Below the pieces are notes generated by a model. The model was not told the DNA's origin. It saw only the letters and a list, made by a program, of their open reading frames with translations, and did no database searches. Position numbers and translations under genes: made by a program. Positions 7,396 through 13,419 of a DNA stretch of 13,419 nt are shown in pieces (positions within the stretch are counted from its first letter, which is position 1; every line of letters begins with the position of its first letter). Source of the stretch: Bacteroidota bacterium (GTDB taxonomy: Bacteria > Bacteroidota > Bacteroidia > Bacteroidales > Paludibacteraceae); contig JAFNAU010000150.1 of the NCBI GenBank assembly GCA_017860335.1, forward strand, positions 1 to 13,419, read 5' to 3'.

Positions 7396-8338
7396 AATCA
7401 GCAACGATAGTAAAATTTACGTCATTTGTCCGGCCAACAAGGAAACAGGAGGCACCGAACTCGCACACCAACTGGTGGATTGTTTGATAAACAAAGGCCT
7501 TGATGCTTACATCGTGTATGCGGATGATGAAAAATATGTGGCTGCAGAAATTCCCGTAAGTTTTGAAAAATACTTAGTTCATATTGCCTCGGAGCCGGTT
7601 GATGATGAAAAAAACGTCGTGGTATGTCCCGAAGCCATATTTTTATTTGCCTTATCTCTGAAGAAAATCCAAATTATATTCTGGTGGATGTCGGTTGATA
7701 ATTTCTTTCTGGACACTCGAATGTTCAGCCAATTGAATTTTTTCGGAATTTATTCCACTCTCCGGTATGTTTACGGGCGATACATCAGGCATCAGCCATT
7801 ATTCGGGGAAATGACCGTCAGCAAATTGAAAAATGTGATAAACAGGCATTTGCATGTTTATCAGTCAGAATACGCCAGGCAATTTTTGCTCTCTGTCGGT
7901 ATTAAAGATCCAATACCACTTTCCGATTATATCGATACCGATTTTATAAACATTTCGTTATCCGATTTGTATAAGAAAGAAAATCTCATCCTGTATAATC
8001 CGCGAAAAGGTTTTGAGTTTACGAAAAAAATAAAACTGTATATCGATTTTGGTAATCACCCCGGCAAGGACAGATTGCCGCGCGAAGCAGCAATAAACTA
8101 TTGTTGTGTGATTACAGGTATAAAAGGTTCGGCCAAATACGTTGAAGATGTGGCTATACCGGATGTATATAAACTGGAGAAAAATGAACTCGCTACAATC
8201 AAACATTTGATTATAGACGTGCTTGAAAATTACGAACAACATATCAATGCATTCGATGATTATCGTCAAAAGATATTGAATGAAAAAAGTGTGTTTGAAA
8301 GTGATGTGGAAAGAATATTTTTTAGAAAACATAGATAA
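7388..8338 (+). CDS. Glycosyltransferase with an internal in-frame deletion
   Basis: The 316-residue product begins with a glycosyltransferase-like N-terminal fold (K-I-Y-V-I-C-P-A-N, then G-G-T-E-L-A-H-Q-L). A hydrophobic I-I-F-W-W-M-S-V-D-N segment lies mid-protein. The late block is highly characteristic: L-I-L-Y-N-P-R-K-G-F-E-F-T-K-K-I, then K-L-Y-I-D-F-G-N-H-P-G-K-D-R-L-P-R-E-A-A, then C-C-V-I-T-G-I-K-G-S-A-K. In family members as I recall them, about 30-35 residues separate F-T-K-K-I from Y-I-D-F-G-N-H-P-G; here they are directly joined at residues 215/216 (base 8032 or so). The piece lost would include one strand-helix unit of the nucleotide-sugar domain, so the protein is probably inactive although the frame is open. 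The start overlaps the ancestral glf stop. Sugar specificity is unknown; assembly of a Galf-containing repeat is a plausible role from context. Confidence 0.82.
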   Translation: MIKISNDSKIYVICPANKETGGTELAHQLVDCLINKGLDAYIVYADDEKYVAAEIPVSFEKYLVHIASEPVDDEKNVVVCPEAIFLFALSLKKIQIIFWWMSVDNFFLDTRMFSQLNFFGIYSTLRYVYGRYIRHQPLFGEMTVSKLKNVINRHLHVYQSEYARQFLLSVGIKDPIPLSDYIDTDFINISLSDLYKKENLILYNPRKGFEFTKKIKLYIDFGNHPGKDRLPREAAINYCCVITGIKGSAKYVEDVAIPDVYKLEKNELATIKHLIIDVLENYEQHINAFDDYRQKILNEKSVFESDVERIFFRKHR

Positions 8339-8361
8339 CAATCCAGTTTTGGAAGTTGAAA

Positions 8362-9504
8362 ATGGATAAAATAAGAAAGATAAATGTATTTGTACCCGGG
8401 GATTCTTCATTGTTGAACACCTGGTCGAATATCCCTTATTTATTAACGATGACCTTAGAGCAACAAGGATACATTGTTACTCGAATAAATATTGAGCCAA
8501 ATCATTTTTTTCAAAAATTTTGGAACAATGTTGTATTTCGGGTACTTTCTAAATTTTTCAGAAATACAATCTATTGGTACGATCGTACATTAATATGCTA
8601 CATTGAAACATTTATAAGAATTTGGTTTCAGAACAGAAAGTATAATGATGCTGATTTAAATCTCTTTGTTTCATATAGTTTCTATAATCTTTTTTCATCA
8701 AAGCCAAATGTACTCCTGAGTGATTGGGATTATGAAACAATGATAAAAGAAAAACGACTAAGAAATCCTTATTTTTTTGAAAAATGGTCAATTAAACGAC
8801 AAAAAAAAATCATCCAAAGAGCTGATTTGGTAGTTTCGTTATTCTCAAGCGCTGCAGAGGACATGAGAGTTCGATATAATAAATCAAACATAGTTTGTCT
8901 CGGCAAAAATGTGATAAACGTTTTCTTTGATAGAGAAATTAATGAAAATGAGATACTGGAAAGGAAGCAAATTTCGAATAAATTACTTTTTATAGGTTCA
9001 ATTAAGTACTTTGAAGGAGCTAAACTTCTAATTGATTCTTATAGTAGATTAAAACCTTTATATCCATTATTAGAACTCGTAATTATCGGAATAGGAAAAG
9101 AATACTTTCCTGCATTACCCGAAGGTGTAACATGTTATGGTTATCTCGATAAAGGAAAAAAGCAAGAGAATGAAAGATATTACGAGGAGCTAATAAATGC
9201 TAAGGTGATAATAAATACTACACCGGTTTGGGCTGGCTATTCTTCAACTATTGAAGGAATGTATTTTTATACACCTGTAATAGTTTCGCCATACAGCGAC
9301 TTCGTGAATGAATTCGGAAAGGAATTGAATTTTGGGTTTTATTGTCAGGAGTTTGATGTCCTTAGTTTGAAAGAAGCTATAGAACTATTATTTCAACGAA
9401 ATGATTATCAGCAGTTATGTATAAATGCCCGGGAAAAAGTAAAAGATTATACGTGGGAAAATTATGTTACTAAACTGATGACCGAAATTTATAATCTGCA
9501 TTAA
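8362..9504 (+). CDS. Glycosyltransferase (GT-B type, probably GT4-like)
   Basis: I place the start at the ATG at 8362 (380 residues, M-D-K-I-R-K-I-N-V-F-V-P-G-D). The frame extends six bases upstream to a TTG, but GGAAG at 8351-8355 is well spaced for the ATG. The N-terminal half is rich in aromatics and basic residues. The C-terminal half has GT-B features: K-L-L-F-I-G-S-I-K-Y-F-E-G-A at about 210-223, L-E-L-V-I-I-G-I-G, G-V-T-C-Y-G-Y-L, and S-T-I-E-G-M-Y-F-Y-T-P-V-I-V-S. The usual first Glu of an EX7E motif is not present (Trp occupies that place), so catalysis or family may differ from classical GT4. No interruption is seen. The gene is visibly more AT-rich, with long A and T runs, than the genes before it, which suggests separate acquisition. 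It ends 4 bases before a convergent glycosyltransferase gene. Confidence 0.85.
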   Translation: MDKIRKINVFVPGDSSLLNTWSNIPYLLTMTLEQQGYIVTRINIEPNHFFQKFWNNVVFRVLSKFFRNTIYWYDRTLICYIETFIRIWFQNRKYNDADLNLFVSYSFYNLFSSKPNVLLSDWDYETMIKEKRLRNPYFFEKWSIKRQKKIIQRADLVVSLFSSAAEDMRVRYNKSNIVCLGKNVINVFFDREINENEILERKQISNKLLFIGSIKYFEGAKLLIDSYSRLKPLYPLLELVIIGIGKEYFPALPEGVTCYGYLDKGKKQENERYYEELINAKVIINTTPVWAGYSSTIEGMYFYTPVIVSPYSDFVNEFGKELNFGFYCQEFDVLSLKEAIELLFQRNDYQQLCINAREKVKDYTWENYVTKLMTEIYNLH

Positions 9505-9508
9505 TATT

Positions 9509-10657
9509 TTATTCGACTATTTGCAAATAGATATTCAGTAATTTCTTTCCAACTTCATTGTAGCTGTACTTTTCATAAGCTTCATCCGTGATTTTTTTAG
9601 CATCATATTGCTTATAATTATCTATCATCCTGTCTATCGATTCAAGAAGCGCTTTCTCATCTTTTGCAGGAATAAGTATTCCGTTTTCCGGTGTGATGTG
9701 CTCATTAATTCCTCCGACATTTGTCGAAATTACTGGTTTTCCGCAGGCAAGACTTTCGGAAATTACAACTGGAATATTTTCGAAATTTGAAAAAAGTACT
9801 GTAAAATCACATTGCTGGTATTGTTCTACAAGTTTTTCACCTTCGAGCAAACCTGTAAACTGAATATAACCGGTTTTTATCTTCAATTCCCGGGCATACG
9901 CTTTCATGCTTTCAAGGTCATCGCCATCACCGATAAGTATCAGTTCAAAATCATGTCTTTTCTTACTCAACTCGCTGATAACTCTTAGTATCCCGCTGAT
10001 ATTCTTATGGTTGTCGTTAAAGCAGGTTACGTTCAGTATCCTTACTTTCTGATTGTCTTGTTTTGTAGCTTTACTGAAAAAAATATCTTCACAGACATTG
10101 TTGATTATCTGATAGTTGTTGTTCTTTATTCCGTGATATTGCATCCACTCCTGTAAGTGTTTCGTTACCGGCAGCACTGCAGCTGCTTTCCCGGCAACCC
10201 AAACGGTTATAAGCCTGTGAAGAAAATTATTGAACGTTTTCTCCCTGAAATACCGGGTCCAGTGTTCAATAACTACAAACGGAATCCGATATTTTAGTTT
10301 CATCAGACAGGCAACCAGAGCAGTACGTGTAAAAATATTCGCCTGAATGATGTCGGGTTTCCAGTTGTTCTCATTGAGCATTTTTAATCCCTTATGGTAG
10401 GCAATGAAATAATTGATAATGGTAGTTGTTTTGCCTAAAATGGAATTTTTACCAGCCGGATAATACAGGATGTATTCTGTTAATGAGTTATTGGTTCTTT
10501 TCTCAACTTCGAATCTGTTGATTTTTTTGTCGGCATGAACATAGAGTACACGTACATCACAATACAACGACACTGCTTCGGCATGCTTTCGAACAAAAAG
10601 GCCTGCCATTGTGTCATATCTGTTAGGATACCATTGTGATATAAAAAGTATTCTCAT
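9509..10657 (-). CDS. GT4-family glycosyltransferase
   Basis: The 382-residue protein is a full-length GT-B fold enzyme. The N-terminus (M-R-I-L-F-I-S-Q-W-Y-P-N, then A-G-L-F-V-R-K-H-A) is typical of GT4 sugar transferases. Later come W-K-P-D-I-I-Q-A-N, V-V-I-E-H-W-T-R-Y, L-P-V-T-K-H-L and, in the nucleotide-sugar domain, L-I-L-I-G-D-G-D-D. The EX7E motif runs from E293 to E301 within F-E-N-I-P-V-V-I-S-E, followed by A-C-G-K-P-V-I-S-T-N-V-G-G. No signal peptide is seen, so it acts at the cytoplasmic face. It is the second gene of a minus-strand unit, 13 bases after the FemAB-like gene, and probably shares its promoter. Donor and acceptor sugars cannot be read from the sequence. Confidence 0.93.
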   Translation of the reverse strand: MRILFISQWYPNRYDTMAGLFVRKHAEAVSLYCDVRVLYVHADKKINRFEVEKRTNNSLTEYILYYPAGKNSILGKTTTIINYFIAYHKGLKMLNENNWKPDIIQANIFTRTALVACLMKLKYRIPFVVIEHWTRYFREKTFNNFLHRLITVWVAGKAAAVLPVTKHLQEWMQYHGIKNNNYQIINNVCEDIFFSKATKQDNQKVRILNVTCFNDNHKNISGILRVISELSKKRHDFELILIGDGDDLESMKAYARELKIKTGYIQFTGLLEGEKLVEQYQQCDFTVLFSNFENIPVVISESLACGKPVISTNVGGINEHITPENGILIPAKDEKALLESIDRMIDNYKQYDAKKITDEAYEKYSYNEVGKKLLNIYLQIVE

Positions 10658-10670
10658 TGTATTATCTATG

Positions 10671-11543
10671 TTATTTGCGATACTTTGGTCTGCATTTTTT
10701 TATCAGGTAGTAAGAGCGTTCAACGCCACCAAATCCTTTGTAAAATCGATTGAGACCTTCAATCCGGGAACCTTCGAAATCAAGTATTTTTTCAGTACCT
10801 GCATGTTCTTTAATAAGTTCATTTATCAAAAAAAACATTGCCGACAGAGTTTTCCCTTTGACACTTGAAAAGGGGAGGAGGTAAATAATCCGGTTACCGG
10901 ATTTTAGTAAACCTACAGCCGAAACTACTTCATTTTCAGGAGTTCTGACACAACAGATGGAAATCAAGTTGTTTTCTGACCCTTTGCAAATCAAATTCCT
11001 TATTTTATCAGCATGAATGATCTTGAAGTTTCTGTCCGTTTCGAGGTATAATCTGATAAATTCATCGGGTTTTAAACTCCGGTCAATGTGTAACTGATTG
11101 CTTTCCGCTTTGACGATATTTCTTTTTGTATTAACTGAAAAATTTGATTTTAAGTATTCATAAGGATAATTCAGATCGACAATTATATTCGGCATTATTG
11201 CAGCTTCTGGAGTGAAATTTCTTTCATTAAGGTTTAGTTCATAACTGAAATAAGGAATCGCACGTATAAAACTGTTGACAATTTCACTGTCGATCGTTTC
11301 TTCGGAGAATACGCCCAACTGCTGGGTCAATATCGGTTGTACAATGTATTTTATACCAAACTTTTTCTTGACGGGCAAAGGCATAATGTATTCATAATCA
11401 CCTGCAACCAACGCTTCCCATTCGGGCGAAACCATATCCAGATACCAGGTTGAAGCATAAGCAAGGCTGTTCTTGGCGTTGTTTATACATTTATCCCAAA
11501 GGTCGTAATTGATTTCGTGATGATGAAGTAGTCTGATTTGCAT
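10671..11543 (-). CDS. GNAT/FemAB-like acyl- or aminoacyltransferase, likely in envelope glycan modification
   Basis: I choose the ATG at 11541-11543 (290 residues, M-Q-I-R-L-L-H-H-H-E-I-N). The frame can be extended to a TTG at 11564, but a promoter -7 element lies within that extension. The protein resembles the Bacteroidota group of FemAB/GNAT-fold proteins. Visible blocks are A-Y-A-S-T-W-Y-L-D, E-Y-I-M-P-L-P-V-K, Q-P-I-L-T-Q-Q-L-G-V-F, S-V-N-T-K-R-N-I-V-K-A-E, F-S-S-V-K-G-K-T-L-S-A-M-F and I-L-D-F-E-G-S-R-I-E-G-L-N-R-F-Y-K-G-F-G. These fit the duplicated GNAT-like fold and seem complete. FemAB relatives transfer amino acids to peptidoglycan precursors, and others act in polysaccharide acylation; the substrate here is unknown. 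Location beside a glycosyltransferase and opposite a bactofilin suggests envelope glycan work (inference). Confidence 0.8.
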   Translation of the reverse strand: MQIRLLHHHEINYDLWDKCINNAKNSLAYASTWYLDMVSPEWEALVAGDYEYIMPLPVKKKFGIKYIVQPILTQQLGVFSEETIDSEIVNSFIRAIPYFSYELNLNERNFTPEAAIMPNIIVDLNYPYEYLKSNFSVNTKRNIVKAESNQLHIDRSLKPDEFIRLYLETDRNFKIIHADKIRNLICKGSENNLISICCVRTPENEVVSAVGLLKSGNRIIYLLPFSSVKGKTLSAMFFLINELIKEHAGTEKILDFEGSRIEGLNRFYKGFGGVERSYYLIKKCRPKYRK

Positions 11544-11561
11544 GCTTCGTAGTATGTGAAG

Positions 11562-11590
11562 CAAAGTTAATGCTTTTCCGAATAAAACAA
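11562..11590 (-). promoter_or_regulatory. Possible promoter of the FemAB-like/GT4 unit
   Basis: Read on the minus strand, TAACTTTG (11569 to 11562) matches the -7 consensus TAnnTTTG exactly, with TTG followed by TTTT (11590 downwards) about 18 bases upstream as a -33 element. The start of transcription would fall a short distance before the ATG at 11543, giving a very short leader. Confidence 0.42.
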
Positions 11591-11735
11591 TCCTGCCTAC
11601 GTCGATAAATTTCTATTATGATGAGATTTCGGTCGAATAATGAATTTTACAGGTCAAAGAAATTTCGAATGATGGCAGTATTTGTTCTTGTTGATATATT
11701 GTTCGCACTTCAGAATGAATTAGTTATAAAAAAAT

Positions 11736-11766
11736 TTTGTAATTTCATCTTTAATATCTATTTTTG
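11736..11766 (+). promoter_or_regulatory. Promoter of the bactofilin gene
   Basis: TTTG at 11736-11739 and TATTTTTG at 11759-11766 match both parts of the Bacteroidota promoter (TTTG and TAnnTTTG) with 19 bases between them. The bactofilin ATG follows 56 bases after the -7 element. The rest of the 279-base divergent gap (11544-11822) is AT-rich and shows no further feature to me. Confidence 0.52.
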
Positions 11767-11822
11767 AATTCATTATAAAAAGATTTTTTGTAAGATCATA
11801 AGAATTTAATTATCAACCACAT

Positions 11823-12203
11823 ATGGCAAGAGATATGGCAACAGTAAATGAAAATCAGCTAAACGTACTAACTTTCGGAACTAAAATAGTAGGAAAAATT
11901 ACTGCGGAATCTGATTTTCGGTTGGACGGCGAAGTCGAAGGTGACATTGTATGTAAAGGCAAAGTCGTTATCGGACAAAGAGGCATCCTGAAAGGATCTA
12001 TCACTTGCGTAAATGCTGAAATCCTGGGCAAAGTGATTGGTAATTTCCATATCGCTGAGACCCTGTCGCTTCGTGCTACTGCCGAAATAAGCGGGGATGT
12101 TAAAACTAAATCATTGGTTGTAGAACCCAATGCTGTCTTTAATGGTTCGTGTTCAATGCGCGAAGTTGCAAGTCAGCAAGCACCCTCTCAGGTGAATAAA
12201 TAA
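11823..12203 (+). CDS. Bactofilin (polymer-forming cytoskeletal protein)
   Basis: The 126-residue protein matches the bactofilin family in length and pattern. A short disordered N-terminus precedes a run of six- to seven-residue turns of a right-handed beta-helix (T-K-I-V-G-K-I-T, then D-F-R-L-D-G-E-V-E-G-D-I, then V-V-I-G-Q-R-G-I-L-K-G-S-I, then A-E-I-L-G-K-V-I-G-N, then A-E-I-S-G-D-V-K-T). A polar tail rich in Gln and Ser ends it. The glycine/hydrophobic spacing is diagnostic. Bactofilins polymerise without nucleotides and anchor envelope enzymes in several bacteria. ATG at 11823 is used; a second ATG at 11835 is possible and would remove four residues. It has its own promoter and diverges from the FemAB-like/GT4 unit, which suggests but does not show a link to envelope glycan synthesis. 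Confidence 0.92.
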   Translation: MARDMATVNENQLNVLTFGTKIVGKITAESDFRLDGEVEGDIVCKGKVVIGQRGILKGSITCVNAEILGKVIGNFHIAETLSLRATAEISGDVKTKSLVVEPNAVFNGSCSMREVASQQAPSQVNK

Positions 12204-12316
12204 TTTCCCTTTTTTTGTAAAAAATCAGAGTTCAGTCACAATCAGTTAACTCTCAGATTATTAAAATTGAATTTTTTATTCAGTTTAAATTTTCACATTC
12301 AATCCCCGATAACAAT

Positions 12317-13321
12317 ATGGAGCAAATAACATATCGTGCTTTTGTAGTCGAAGAAACCGAAGGGAAATATGTTTCGTCAATAAAAAACCAGAACATCGAC
12401 CAGCTGCCTGCCGGCGATCTGCTGATCAGGGTTCATTACTCATCGCTGAATTATAAAGACGCTCTGTCAGCGTCAGGCAATAAAGGTGTAACCAGAAAAT
12501 ATCCTCATACACCGGGCATCGATGCTGCCGGCGTTGTAGTTTCATCCAGCAACAAAGCGTTCAACCCGGGTGATAAAGTAATTGTCACCGGCTATGACCT
12601 GGGCATGAACACCTCTGGTGGGTTTGGCGAATATATCCGCGTTCCGGCTGAATGGGCCGTAATGCTGCCCGAAAATCTGACGTTGAAAGAAGCAATGATA
12701 ATGGGTACAGCAGGATTTACCGCTGGGATTTCCGTAACCAGACTTACGGAGCTTGTAAAACCTTCGCAGGGAAAAATTATAGTAACCGGAGCCACGGGTG
12801 GTGTCGGATCAGTTGCTCTTAGTATTTTATCAAAACTGGGTTACAGTACGGTAGCTGTATCGGGAAAACTCGCGGAATATGATTATTTGAAGAATCTGGG
12901 TGCCAATGAAATTATTTCCCGAAATGACTTTCTGAATATGGAAAAGAAACCTGTATTGTCAGCAAAATATGCAGGTGGTATTGACACCGTAGGTGGTTCC
13001 TTCCTCGAAAATATTCTGAAAACGCTTTCTCCGTTGGGCGCTGTAACTACTTGCGGAAGTGTGGCTTCTACCGATTTGAATATGACTGTTTTTCCATTTA
13101 TTTTAAGGGGAATTTCATTGATTGGTGTTTCGGCACAAAACTATCCCATGCATTTAAGAAAATTTCTCTGGAACACGTTGGCTGCCGAGTGGAAACCGGA
13201 AAATCTGATGCAGATTTACAATGAAATAAATCTCGATCAACTCACCGAGGCCATCCAGTCAATTCTAAAAGGACAACTTAAGGGGAGAACCATTGTCAAT
13301 ATGAAGGATAGCAATATCTGA
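12317..13321 (+). CDS. yhdH: YhdH/AcuI-family NADPH-dependent quinone/acryloyl-CoA-type oxidoreductase
   Basis: The 334-residue protein belongs to the zinc-independent medium-chain dehydrogenase/reductases of the YhdH/YhfP/AcuI group. Landmarks are Y-S-S-L-N-Y-K-D-A-L (41-50), H-T-P-G-I-D-A-A-G, G-D-K-V-I-V-T-G-Y-D-L-G-M, G-G-F-G-E-Y-I-R-V-P-A, M-G-T-A-G-F-T-A, the cofactor loop G-A-T-G-G-V-G-S (158-165), G-G-I-D-T-V-G-G and F-P-F-I-L-R-G. No structural-zinc cysteine cluster is seen, as expected for the group. Known members reduce acryloyl-CoA or quinone-like enones with NADPH in the cytoplasm; the natural substrate here is unknown. It is preceded by 113 AT-rich bases that separate it from bactofilin, with no clear promoter of its own, so read-through from the bactofilin promoter is possible. 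No functional tie to the neighbours is evident. Confidence 0.9.
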   Translation: MEQITYRAFVVEETEGKYVSSIKNQNIDQLPAGDLLIRVHYSSLNYKDALSASGNKGVTRKYPHTPGIDAAGVVVSSSNKAFNPGDKVIVTGYDLGMNTSGGFGEYIRVPAEWAVMLPENLTLKEAMIMGTAGFTAGISVTRLTELVKPSQGKIIVTGATGGVGSVALSILSKLGYSTVAVSGKLAEYDYLKNLGANEIISRNDFLNMEKKPVLSAKYAGGIDTVGGSFLENILKTLSPLGAVTTCGSVASTDLNMTVFPFILRGISLIGVSAQNYPMHLRKFLWNTLAAEWKPENLMQIYNEINLDQLTEAIQSILKGQLKGRTIVNMKDSNI

Positions 13322-13419
13322 TTTCTGCTTAATGAATGGCCTTTTTTACGTTTAAGTAACAAAAGAGAAAATCTCTACCATATTTATCAGCATATTTCTT
13401 TAATAATCGAAAAAAAAAT

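Noticed and set aside
5189..8338. Programmed frameshifting or intervening sequences as explanation for the broken genes
   Set aside because: Conserved coding sequence is missing rather than interrupted by extra sequence, and no slippery site with a downstream structure is seen at the junctions.
12227..12253. Inverted repeat AGAGTT/AACTCT after bactofilin as a terminator
   Set aside because: The stem is only six pairs with a 15-base loop and has no U-tract directly after it.
13322..13419. Possible further gene or terminator in the last 98 bases
   Set aside because: The only structure is a 5-bp hairpin (AGAGA/TCTCT) without a T-run after it, and no coding pattern is seen.
1..13419. CRISPR array, tRNA, rRNA, insertion sequence or phage genes
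   Set aside because: No regularly spaced repeats, tRNA-like cloverleaf, transposase motif or phage-like protein was found on either strand by reading.

Overview
The window looks like a piece of a Bacteroidota (probably Bacteroidales) chromosome. The grounds are a SusC/SusD pair, Bacteroidota-type promoter elements (TTTG about 19 bases before TAnnTTTG), weak Shine-Dalgarno sequences, surface lipoproteins with acidic residues after the lipid-bearing cysteine, and a bactofilin. The genus cannot be named from sequence alone.

Region 1 (1-4836, + strand) is the distal end of a polysaccharide utilisation locus for arabinan: the C-terminus of a SusC-like TonB-dependent transporter, a SusD-like binding lipoprotein, a GH43 endo-arabinanase lipoprotein, and a second GH43 arabinanase with an ordinary signal peptide. 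A long stem-loop separates susD from the hydrolases, and an intrinsic terminator closes the locus. In the expected scheme the surface lipoproteins bind and cut arabinan, SusC imports the oligosaccharides and the second enzyme shortens them in the periplasm.

Region 2 (about 4900-9504, + strand) is a surface-polysaccharide synthesis operon: a Wzx-like flippase, UDP-galactopyranose mutase (glf) and two glycosyltransferases. wzx/glf and glf/GT each overlap by ATGA when the ancestral frames are followed. It converges, with only 4 bases between stop codons, on region 3 (9509-11543, - strand), a two-gene unit of a GNAT/FemAB-like protein and a GT4 glycosyltransferase. Region 4 (11736-13321, + strand) is divergent: a bactofilin and a YhdH/AcuI-type oxidoreductase.

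The most striking feature is not a new gene but missing sequence. Between about 3590 and 8035, five neighbouring + strand genes carry seven places where a conserved family segment is absent. The coding sequence on each side is clean and recognisable, and homology resumes in the same or another frame. Two events are in the first GH43, one in the second, two in wzx, one at the end of glf and one in the first glycosyltransferase. Genes outside this interval look full length. This is either a local burst of deletions or an assembly/consensus artefact. I saw no clearly new system; the deletion cluster and a possible flippase remnant on the opposite strand are the points most worth checking.
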